NCBI RefSeq assembly: GCF_042435035.1
Contig: NZ_JBHMQT010000058.1
Span: 1-64,000 of the forward strand
Direction of reading: 5' to 3'
Source of the DNA: Sphaerimonospora cavernae
GTDB taxonomy: Bacteria > Actinomycetota > Actinomycetes > Streptosporangiales > Streptosporangiaceae
Length of the DNA stretch: 64,000 nucleotides
The position numbers were made by a program, and so were the translations under genes. The notes beneath the pieces were generated by a model. The model did no database searches. It worked only from the letters and a program-made list of their open reading frames with translations, and was not told the origin of the DNA. The stretch's first letter is position 1, and each line of letters begins with the position of its first letter. Positions 24,661 to 31,107 of the stretch are shown here, one piece after another.

Positions 24661-25302
24661 ATGTCCACGTTGAGGAACGTCGGCGGCATTCTCGCCGTCA
24701 GCACGGCGATGACGGGCGCGGTAATCGCGATCAGCGCCGCGACGAGCACGGCGGCCAATGCCGCACCGACCGTCGCGACCAACGCCGGGGTCGTCATGGG
24801 GGGCTACATCCCCCCCGCGCCGAAGCCGCGCTACTACCCGGTGAACGTCAACCGGAACGCCAACGGGAACCGCAACAAGCAGGGCCAGGGCCAGAAGGGC
24901 AAGAGCAAGAACAAGAACAAGAACAAGAACAAGAACAAGCAGTGGCAGCACACCCGCCAGATGGAGAACCAGGACCAGTTCCTGATGCGTGACTTCACGC
25001 TCGTCCTCACGCCGTTCCAGAAGTCGGCGAACCACTCCGGGGCCATGCCTTGGAACACGCAGTGGTCCAACTCTTACGCGGTGCCGTACAACAACCAGTA
25101 CGAGCAGATGCACTCCTTCAACAACCCGCGCCGCAACCAGGGCACGGCAGTGCTGCCGGCGCAGCACCAGGCCGCGGACGTCGAGCCGCTGCAGGGTCAG
25201 CGGGTGGAGGCCGACCCCGCCGTGCGGGAGAACAACGTCCTGAACCGCGGCCCCGTGCTGCAGCGGACAAGGGGAGAACTGGAGGGACCCGAGGCGGAGT
25301 AA
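24661..25302 (+). CDS. secreted paralogue 2, Lys-Asn rich
   Basis: 213 residues from ATG 24661 (CAGGAGGAAAAG). Signal peptide MSTLRNVGGILAVSTAMTGA ending at ANA-APT. Mature part parallel to paralogue 1: NRNANGNRNKQGQGQKGK, a Lys-Asn run, QFLMRDFTLVLTPFQK, PLQGQRVEADP and a C-terminal RGELEGPEAE (paralogue 1 has NGELEGPEQN). It lacks the two leader hairpins and is probably transcribed with paralogue 1. Followed by two strong hairpins. Confidence 0.75.
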   Translation: MSTLRNVGGILAVSTAMTGAVIAISAATSTAANAAPTVATNAGVVMGGYIPPAPKPRYYPVNVNRNANGNRNKQGQGQKGKSKNKNKNKNKNKQWQHTRQMENQDQFLMRDFTLVLTPFQKSANHSGAMPWNTQWSNSYAVPYNNQYEQMHSFNNPRRNQGTAVLPAQHQAADVEPLQGQRVEADPAVRENNVLNRGPVLQRTRGELEGPEAE

Positions 25303-25336
25303 CCACGCCCGCAGTGCCACGATGCCCGGCATGAGC

Positions 25337-25371
25337 GGAGAGCCGGCCCGCCCACCGTGGGCCGGCTCTCC
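25337..25371 (+). terminator. terminator after secreted paralogue 2
   Basis: GGAGAGCCGGCCC, 9-base loop, GGGCCGGCTCTCC: perfect 13-bp stem, 34 bases after the stop. Confidence 0.7.
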
Positions 25372-25474
25372 CTGAAACCTCGACCATCCGAACATCACGG
25401 TACCGGCCGGGGGAACTCATACTCACCGTGCTTCGCCGAATCGGCGGCACGGCATCGCCCATAGATTCTGTTCC

Positions 25475-25512
25475 GCCACGCGTGCCCATCCGAGGGGATG
25501 GGCACGCGTGGC
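25475..25512. other. 17-bp perfect hairpin
   Basis: GCCACGCGTGCCCATCC, loop GAGG, GGATGGGCACGCGTGGC. It may be a second terminator or the end of an unseen transcript on either strand. Confidence 0.55.
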
Positions 25513-25916
25513 GCTGTCATTTCCTCTTCCGCCCTCCTCCCGTTCCCCCTCCCCTCTGCGTTCTTCCTTGCCGCGCCGGCTCCTCCCCGGTTTCCCGCCG
25601 CTTTTCCACGCCTCCTTGCCGCACCCGCCACGTCCCCCGGTGCGCCTTCGCCCGCCGCGAGGGTCCGCGACCCACCGCTTGCCGCCTTTGGCGGTCGTGT
25701 ACGCCCCAGGCTCTTGTACGCCGCCGGAAGGCACGTGTCGGCCTGCGCGGCCACCCGCCGGCGTCTCCGATTGACAGGACGGTCTCTGGGCGGCCGCTGA
25801 GCGGCGTATGAGCAGCCTCGGGGCGGCCTATGGCGGCCCCGCTCGATCGCGTGCCGGTGAGGACAGGCGGAGGACCCATTCACAGAATCGGACATCTCGC
25901 CACAAAGTAGGCATTA
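25513..25916. other. non-coding pyrimidine-rich stretch
   Basis: About 400 bases without a convincing gene. 25518-25625 is strongly pyrimidine-biased (CTTCC/CCTCC runs). The open frames here are low-complexity, lack ribosome sites and occur on both strands. No RNA gene recognised. Confidence 0.5.
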
Positions 25917-26103
25917 TTAGTCTAAGCCGGTCTATAAACTGATAACACCAGACTAAAGGCACCTGATCCTCGTTTGCGACATCACGCCCCGGGAAATCAA
26001 GAAGGCGCAGGAAGATGGTCCAATCGGGGGCCATGAGGACATTTCTCCATTATGGCGGGAAATGTTCTGCGAATCAGGGGGCAATCGAATCCTGTCAAGG
26101 AGG
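25917..26103 (+). promoter_or_regulatory. upstream region and structured leader of secreted paralogue 3
   Basis: AT-rich block with inverted repeat TTAGTCT (25917-25923) / AGACTAA (25950-25956). Then hairpin 1 ATGGTCC ... GGGCCAT (26015-26034, with one T-G pair), hairpin 2 ACATTTC ... GAAATGT (26039-26065), and TCCT-GTCA-AGGA pairing the ribosome site (26090-26101). Hairpin 2 ends about 44 bases before the ATG. Confidence 0.65.
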
Positions 26104-26110
26104 ACACGCA

Positions 26111-26608
26111 ATGCCCGTTCTCAAGAAGATCCTCGCTGGGCTGGCCATGAGCACCGCAATCACGGGCGGCGCCCTCGCCCTGGGTGTCACCGCCGCAGGC
26201 GCCGCCGTGATTCCGGCGGGTGGCGGTCTCGGCGGTGGCCTCGGCACCGGTCTCGGCACCGGTCTCGGCGGCCTGGGCGGTGGTGCCTTCGTCACGCCGT
26301 TGCTCTTCAACGGCAACAACAACAACGGCAACAACACCCCGTTCTGGAACAACAACCAGAACAACTTCAACAACAACAACAACTGGTGGAACAACAACAA
26401 CTTCTGGAACCAGAACATGATGAACGACCGGTTCAACGACAACTCTGGCTTCGGCATCGCGGCCAAGGACGTCGCCATCGGCTTCCAGGACCGGACGAAC
26501 CGGGACAACAACTGGAACAACAACATGTGGCACACCAACAACAACATGAACCACAACAACAACTGGTGGAACAACAACAACCACTACAACCAGTTCCCCA
26601 ACCGCTGA
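26111..26608 (+). CDS. secreted paralogue 3, Asn/Trp rich
   Basis: 165 residues from ATG 26111 (AAGGAGG). Signal peptide MPVLKKILAGLAMSTAITGG, ALALGVTAAGAA, cleavage near residue 33. The mature protein has a Gly repeat (GGGLGTGLGTGLGG) followed by poly-Asn blocks with aromatic residues (NNWWNNNNFWN), a less repetitive core (DVAIGFQDRTNR) and more NNxWW blocks to the end. Such Asn/aromatic low-complexity sequence is reminiscent of prion-like or amyloid-forming surface proteins; this is inference. Very close to paralogue 4. Confidence 0.75.
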   Translation: MPVLKKILAGLAMSTAITGGALALGVTAAGAAVIPAGGGLGGGLGTGLGTGLGGLGGGAFVTPLLFNGNNNNGNNTPFWNNNQNNFNNNNNWWNNNNFWNQNMMNDRFNDNSGFGIAAKDVAIGFQDRTNRDNNWNNNMWHTNNNMNHNNNWWNNNNHYNQFPNR

Positions 26609-26834
26609 CGATTGACGGGGCCGGTCGATCTCATGGCTGACGGCCTTCCGGCATCGACCTCGGGGCCTGAGATCGCACGGGGCGAACTCGAATACGCCCG
26701 CGGCTCAGAACGAGGTGCCGGCCGGCCGGATCGCGCCGGCGAGAGCGCAGGAGAAACCCGAACATCGGCGCACGGCGTCCTGATAGACGCCTTCGATATC
26801 GACGCGGGCGTTCGTTACCGCACCGCGTAGAGGA

Positions 26835-26868
26835 AAGGGCTCCGGCGGATCATTCCGCTGGAGCCCTT
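26835..26868 (+). terminator. terminator after secreted paralogue 3
   Basis: AAGGGCTCCGGCGGA, loop TCAT, TCCGCTGGAGCCCTT: 15-bp stem with one G-T pair. Nearly identical to the hairpin at 28013-28046 after paralogue 4. Confidence 0.78.
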
Positions 26869-27000
26869 GCTCATGGTCTTCAAAACACGACCGCCACTTC
26901 CACGGCTCCCCGCCCTGGGCGCCTCAGCCGAGTCCGGTCGCGACCGCTCCGAACCCACGGGTGCGATTTGGACAATATGGACATTCTGCTCATTTATTAT

Positions 27001-27077
27001 CTAATTGATCTATATTGGAGCAATAAGTTGCTAAATGAGTTAGATGCCCGTTTATCGCTCGCCGGGGAAGGTAATCA
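27001..27077 (+). promoter_or_regulatory. conserved AT-rich block upstream of paralogue 4
   Basis: 77-nt element shared with 28177-28253 and 29255-29331: CTAA-x-TGATCTATA near the start, GCAATAAGT in the middle and CGTTTATC towards the end. It contains a CTAA-N5-TTAG box at 27031-27043 and TATTG-GAG-CAATA. Likely promoter/operator of the array gene. Confidence 0.6.
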
Positions 27078-27092
27078 CGATAGTGTAGAAAA

Positions 27093-27183
27093 TGGCCCCA
27101 TCCGGGGCCACTTGGACATTTCTCCTCTTCACATGTGAAGAGATGTCTCGTACATCAAGGGCAATCGAATCCTGTCAAGGAGG
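27093..27183 (+). promoter_or_regulatory. structured 5' leader of secreted paralogue 4
   Basis: Hairpin 1 TGGCCCC-ATCC-GGGGCCA (27093-27110). Hairpin 2 GACAT (27115-27119) with ATGTC (27143-27147) enclosing CTCTTCA-CATG-TGAAGAG; its inner stem differs in sequence from the other leaders but keeps the pairing. TCCT-GTCA-AGGA at the ribosome site. Hairpin 2 ends 43 bases before the ATG. Confidence 0.65.
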
Positions 27184-27190
27184 ACACGCA

Positions 27191-27805
27191 ATGCCCGCTC
27201 TCAAGAAAATCCTCGCTGGGCTGGCCATGAGCACAGCGATCACAGGCGGTGCCCTCGCCCTGGGTGCCACCGCCGCCAGCGCCACCGTGATCCCGGCCAA
27301 TGGCGGCATCGGCAACTTCGGCGGCTGCGGCGGCGCCGTTATGACGGGCGGCTGGGGCGGCAACATGGGCGGCGGCAACGGCGGCGGCGGCGGCGGTATG
27401 GGCGGCGGCATGGGCGGCCCGGGCATGTTCGGCGGCACCACATACATGCCGATGTGCTGGGGCGGCGGCGGCTGGGGCGGCGGCGGCAACGGCGGCGGCA
27501 TGGGCGGCGGCAACGGCGGTTGCGGTTACGGCGGCGGCTATATCAACGCCTGCAACAACAACATGTACACCAACAACAACAACTGGTGGAACAACAACAA
27601 CTTCTGGAACAACAACATGTGGAACGACCGGTACGACGACAACTCCAACTTCGGCATCGTCGCCAAGGGTGTCGCCATCGGCTTCCAGGACCGGACGAAC
27701 CGCAACAGCAACTGGCGGAACAACATGTGGTGGAACAACAACAACATGATGAACAACAACAACTGGTGGCGCAACAACAACAACTACAACAACTACGGCT
27801 TCTGA
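27191..27805 (+). CDS. secreted paralogue 4, Gly and Asn/Trp rich
   Basis: 204 residues from ATG 27191. The signal peptide is almost identical to paralogue 3 (MPALKKILAGLAMSTAITGG), with cleavage near ASA-TVI. Mature part: Gly/Met-rich region with four or five Cys (residues ~42-150), then the same NNNNWWNNNNFWN and GFQDRTNR blocks as paralogue 3. The Gly expansion and Cys residues are additions over paralogue 3. No enzyme motif. Confidence 0.75.
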   Translation: MPALKKILAGLAMSTAITGGALALGATAASATVIPANGGIGNFGGCGGAVMTGGWGGNMGGGNGGGGGGMGGGMGGPGMFGGTTYMPMCWGGGGWGGGGNGGGMGGGNGGCGYGGGYINACNNNMYTNNNNWWNNNNFWNNNMWNDRYDDNSNFGIVAKGVAIGFQDRTNRNSNWRNNMWWNNNNMMNNNNWWRNNNNYNNYGF

Positions 27806-28012
27806 GGCCACCCGATCCGATGTCTTATGGGCTTCCGGGACCGACCGCGAGATCAACCCGTGCGGAGGGCTCCGGAGGACACGGTCAGCGCGAGATGCCG
27901 GCCGCATTTATTACGCCGGCGAGAGTGCAGGAGATTTCCGATCAGCGGCTTACGGCGACCTGACAGACGCCTACGGTACGGGCTGGGCTTCGGTGCCGCG
28001 CCGCACAGAAGA

Positions 28013-28046
28013 AAGGGCTCCGGCGGAAACATCCGCCGGAGCCCTT
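28013..28046 (+). terminator. terminator after secreted paralogue 4
   Basis: AAGGGCTCCGGCGGA, loop AACA, TCCGCCGGAGCCCTT: perfect 15-bp stem, homologous to the hairpin after paralogue 3, as is the DNA between stop and hairpin. Confidence 0.8.
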
Positions 28047-28176
28047 CTGCTGTGCCCGAAAGGGTCTGGGATGGCCCTTCATCCGCACCTTGGCCGATAG
28101 CCTCGACCGTATTCTCGAAATCCCGGGACGCCTGGGGAGCGATTCGTACAATTCGGTCATTCGGGACATATATCCC

Positions 28177-28253
28177 CTAAATGATCTATATTGGAGCAAT
28201 AAGTTACCAAATGGTCTAGATAGCCGTTTATCCCCTCGCCGGGCAGGCAATCA
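28177..28253 (+). promoter_or_regulatory. conserved AT-rich block upstream of paralogue 5
   Basis: Second copy of the 77-nt element (CTAAATGATCTATATTGGAG, then CAATAAGT ... CGTTTATC ... GCAATCA). Its similarity to 27001-27077 is obvious base by base. Confidence 0.6.
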
Positions 28254-28264
28254 ATATGTCGCAT

Positions 28265-28349
28265 GATAAGGCCATACGACAGACCATCGATCCATGTTTC
28301 CCGTCTTATGGGAAATGTCGAAGGCCGGGCAATTGATCCTTCAAGGGGG
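28265..28349 (+). promoter_or_regulatory. structured 5' leader of secreted paralogue 5
   Basis: Hairpin 1 is weaker here (GAT-AA-GG with CCATC, 28265-28288). Hairpin 2 GTTTCCC-GTCTTAT-GGGAAAT (28296-28316) is clear. TCCT-TCA-AGGG lies at the ribosome site. About 38-40 bases separate hairpin 2 and the ATG. Confidence 0.6.
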
Positions 28350-28356
28350 AAAGACC

Positions 28357-28713
28357 ATGCCCACATTCCGTGAAGTCATCACGGGTCTGACGATCGGCAC
28401 CGCCCTCGCCGGCGGGATCGTCGCCCTGGGCGCCATCACGACCACCACCGCGGCCAATGCCACCGTCGTCCCGCAACAGTTGGCGGGTGGCGACGGACTC
28501 GCCCTCGCCCTCGCCGAGGGCGACGGGCACTACCGCGATCTCCGCGCCCTCGAGGACCTCATCCTCTTGAGGAACCTCAACGCGAACACGGCGAGCAACG
28601 TCGGTCTGGCACCGGTGGTGCCCGTCGCGCGCACGAACGGCAACGCCGTCAACATCGTCGACAGCTTCAACCAGCGGATCGCCCCGCAGCGGCTCAACCA
28701 GCGCAACGAGTAG
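28357..28713 (+). CDS. secreted paralogue 5
   Basis: 118 residues from ATG 28357 (AAGGGGGAAA). Signal peptide MPTFREVITGLTIGTALAGG, then ALGAITTTTAANA cleaved before TVV. The mature part of about 80 residues has an acidic middle (EGDGHYRDLRALEDLILL) and ends NIVDSFNQRIAPQRLNQRNE, a C-terminal motif shared with paralogues 6 and 7. No Asn runs. Probably shares a transcript with paralogue 6. Confidence 0.74.
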   Translation: MPTFREVITGLTIGTALAGGIVALGAITTTTAANATVVPQQLAGGDGLALALAEGDGHYRDLRALEDLILLRNLNANTASNVGLAPVVPVARTNGNAVNIVDSFNQRIAPQRLNQRNE

Positions 28714-28848
28714 GACCGGCTCCGACTCCAGCGGTGCTGCCGTGCGCCCGCCGGACGCACTCCCATATGCGGAACGGCGAACGGATAAATCGCTCTTCAG
28801 ACCAAACATCGAAATCCAGAGCAACCAATCGTTCGAGGAGGAAAACAC

Positions 28849-29148
28849 ATGCCTGCTTTCCGTGACATCATCGCGGGCCTGGCGGTCGGCACCACCCTCG
28901 CCGGCGGGGCCGTGGCCCTGGGTGCCATCACGACCACCACCGCGGCCAACGCCGCCGTCGTCCAGGGGGCCTTCGACGACGGCCTCGGCCTCTTCGGCCT
29001 CGACGGGGCTTTCGCTCCCGGCCTCGGATTGGCCGGCTTCAACAGGCTGCTGGGGGCGGACCGCAACAACGACAACAGCGTCAATGTCAACAACAGCTTC
29101 AACCGGCAGATCGCCCCGCAGCGGCTCAGGCAGCGCAACGGGAACTGA
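28849..29148 (+). CDS. secreted paralogue 6
   Basis: 99 residues from ATG 28849 (GAGGAGG). Signal peptide MPAFRDIIAGLAVGTTLAGG and TTTTAANA-AVV are nearly the same as paralogue 7. Mature part of about 64 residues: FDDGLGLFGLDGAF, then NNSFNRQIAPQRLRQRNGN. No leader hairpins in its 135-bp upstream gap, consistent with co-transcription with paralogue 5. Confidence 0.74.
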   Translation: MPAFRDIIAGLAVGTTLAGGAVALGAITTTTAANAAVVQGAFDDGLGLFGLDGAFAPGLGLAGFNRLLGADRNNDNSVNVNNSFNRQIAPQRLRQRNGN

Positions 29149-29254
29149 GCCCGCTGACTCCGGCGGGTCCACTCGCACCCGGTTGCCAGAACCAGGAACC
29201 GCGGGCGGATCCTCCATCCATTCGAAAGAAACGGACATTCTACACATATGTCCT

Positions 29255-29331
29255 CTAAACGATCTATAGCGGGGCAATAAGTCTCTAAATGGCTTAGATG
29301 CTCGTTTATCACTCAGCAGGACAGGAAATCT
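29255..29331 (+). promoter_or_regulatory. conserved AT-rich block upstream of paralogue 7
   Basis: Third copy of the 77-nt element (CTAAACGATCTATA, GGCAATAAGT, CGTTTATC, AGGAAATC), with a CTAA-N5-TTAG box at 29285-29297. Confidence 0.6.
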
Positions 29332-29344
29332 AAATAGCGCAGGA

Positions 29345-29429
29345 GATGGTCGCACATATGACCATCACTTCACATTTCCTAATTTCTGGGAAATGTCAAA
29401 AAATCGGGGCAATTGATCCTTCAAGGAGG
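29345..29429 (+). promoter_or_regulatory. structured 5' leader of secreted paralogue 7
   Basis: The clearest copy: hairpin 1 GATGGTC (29345-29351) / GACCATC (29360-29366), perfect; hairpin 2 ACATTTCC (29372-29379) / GGAAATGT (29389-29396), perfect; TCCT-TCA-AGGA covering the ribosome site (29418-29428). The ATG follows hairpin 2 by 40 bases. Confidence 0.68.
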
Positions 29430-29436
29430 AAACACG

Positions 29437-29793
29437 ATGCCCACATTCCGTGACATCATCGCGGGCCTGGCGGTCGGCACCACCCTCGCCGGTGGGGCCG
29501 TGGCCCTGGGTGCCATCACGAGCGCCACGGCCGCCAACGCCGCCGTCGTCCAGGGCTACTTCGGCGGTGACGGCTTCGCCGACGGCGCGTTCGTGGACGA
29601 CGGTGTCGCCGGGAGGTTCGCCGAAGGGAGGTTCGTCGATGGCCGCTTCGCCAGGGACAGGCTGCGCAGGGAGTTCGTGAGGGCGCTGTTCGCCGACGGC
29701 GGCAACCGCAACAACGACAACAGCATCAACGTCAACGACAGTTTCAACCGGCAGACCGCCCTGCAGCGGCTCAGGCAGCGCAACGGGAACTGA
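29437..29793 (+). CDS. secreted paralogue 7
   Basis: 118 residues from ATG 29437. The signal peptide is identical over the first 20 codons to paralogue 6 except residue 3 (MPTFRDIIAGLAVGTTLAGG). The mature part has a Phe/Arg/Gly/Asp repeat (GRFAEGRFVDGRFARDR) and the same ending NDSFNRQTALQRLRQRNGN. Recent duplication of paralogue 6 is likely. Followed by a strong hairpin at 29957. Confidence 0.74.
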   Translation: MPTFRDIIAGLAVGTTLAGGAVALGAITSATAANAAVVQGYFGGDGFADGAFVDDGVAGRFAEGRFVDGRFARDRLRREFVRALFADGGNRNNDNSINVNDSFNRQTALQRLRQRNGN

Positions 29794-29956
29794 GCCCGCC
29801 GACTCCGACGGAGTCGCTCGTCCTTGATCGCGCCGACAGAGATGGGAACCGGCGAAGCCCCTTGAGTGGTTCGTCATCCACCATCTGAAACACGACCCAG
29901 GTCTCCTCGAGACCTCGTCCGCATCGTGGACATAGAGTCCGCGCTTCAGGAACAAC

Positions 29957-29990
29957 AGGGCCCCGGCGAACACGGTTCGCCGGGGCCCCT
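29957..29990 (+). terminator. terminator after secreted paralogue 7
   Basis: GGGCCCCGGCGAA, loop CACGG, TTCGCCGGGGCCC: perfect 13-bp stem with an A/T extension. Confidence 0.7.
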
Positions 29991-30419
29991 GCCCGTTCAC
30001 CCCGATCAGGCCGACTCGCCCCCACTCCGGTAGCGCCCCCAGGATCCCCGCCCCACCTCCCCACCCCCGCCCGCCGACCATCGGGGCCGCACCCAGAGCA
30101 CACGTTCCCGTCCCGGTTCCCCAGGGCCCCTCCCCGCCTGATCCGGCCTTTGCCGTACGGCCGGTACAGCCGCCGCGTGCGCGTTGCCGCACGTGTTGCC
30201 GCGCGCGTTGCCTCACCGGGGGATTTCGAAACGTACAGGCGCCCAAGAAAACCGCATCAAAAAACCTGCCTGCCGCCCTGGGAAGAGCCAGGAGATCGGG
30301 CCGCACATGACGGGCGGGTAATGACCGTTTTATGGGTGGTCACGAAGGTGCAACAACCCCTCAAACATGACCCGGTCGGGTTTGCCACTCGGGCGCTTCG
30401 GCAATTTAGACATCGCGGG
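29991..30419. other. non-coding gap before secreted paralogue 8
   Basis: About 430 bases with no open frame that has both a ribosome site and actinomycete-like codon use. 30170-30220 has a short GTTGCCGC repeat. The last 120 bases are less GC-rich and probably carry the promoter of paralogue 8. Confidence 0.45.
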
Positions 30420-30503
30420 ACGATAGGGACAAAAAGCCCATCGTCGTACATTTCCCCTAACGGTGGAAGTGCCGCCAACAGGGCGATCCATCCTTGCAAG
30501 GAG
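30420..30503 (+). promoter_or_regulatory. structured 5' leader of secreted paralogue 8
   Basis: Hairpin 1 ACGAT-A-GGG ... CCCATCGT (30420-30444, one bulge). Hairpin 2 CATTTCC ... GGAAGTG (30449-30471, one T-G pair). TCCT-TGCA-AGGA at the ribosome site (30491-30502). The ATG lies 39 bases after hairpin 2. Confidence 0.62.
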
Positions 30504-30510
30504 GAACGCA

Positions 30511-30849
30511 ATGCCCAAATTCCGAAACGTCGTTACGAGCTTGGCGATCAGTACGGCACTGGCCGGCGGGACCCTCACCCTCGCCGCCACCACCGCGACC
30601 ACCGCCGCCGCAGCCACCACACCCGCCAGCGTCAGCACCTACCACGGCTGGGGGGGATGGGGCTGGGGCCACGGCTGCCGCGGCCGTAACTGCAACAAGA
30701 ACAAGCTCCGCAACCAGAACGCCAACCTCAACTACTGGCGGCCCACCCATATCGACCGGCACCGGTTCCAGAAGACCGACCGGCACGCCGTCATCTTCGC
30801 CGGTCCCGACGCGGTCGTGGACTTCGACGGCGACGATGACTTCGACTGA
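30511..30849 (+). CDS. secreted paralogue 8
   Basis: 112 residues from ATG 30511 (AAGGAGG). Signal peptide MPKFRNVVTSLAISTALAGG, Thr/Ala-rich cleavage region. The mature part has GWGGWGWGHGCRGRNCNKNK (two Cys), NQNANLNYW and HRFQKTDRHAV, recalling the NRNRNK and FQKTD segments of paralogue 1, and ends in an acidic DFDGDDDFD. Last gene of the array, convergent with ku. Confidence 0.74.
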   Translation: MPKFRNVVTSLAISTALAGGTLTLAATTATTAAAATTPASVSTYHGWGGWGWGHGCRGRNCNKNKLRNQNANLNYWRPTHIDRHRFQKTDRHAVIFAGPDAVVDFDGDDDFD

Positions 30850-31107
30850 TCCTCGGTATGGGGGGTGATCTCCGTAGTCCGGGCTGAGGCGCGGGATTCC
30901 GCCCCTCAGTCCCGGACCGACCGGGATCGTCGAAAACCGAGATCGTCGAAATCGCTGTGAACGGGCTCCGGTGCGCCATCGGCCGCCGGAGCCTCAGCAG
31001 TTCCAAGCCCCTCCAGACCACGGAAGCAGAGCGGTTCCGAGCAGCGGAAGGAGCCAAGCGAGCGTGGAGAACCGGGGCCAGAGGAGAACGGGGGCGGCCG
31101 ACCGCGG

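Noticed and set aside
25498..25800. Open frames in the pyrimidine-rich stretch
   Set aside because: Low complexity on both strands, no ribosome site, no codon-position bias consistent with actinomycete genes.
26095..27907. Val-rich open frames on the minus strand in the array
   Set aside because: They are the antisense of the Asn codon runs (AAC read as GTT/TTG/GTT) of paralogues 3 and 4.
23628..30849. Chaplin or rodlin gene cluster
   Set aside because: Chaplins have a conserved beta-strand core with GN-rich segment and often two Cys, rodlins have their own core; the mature sequences here do not show either pattern, so I did not use those names.
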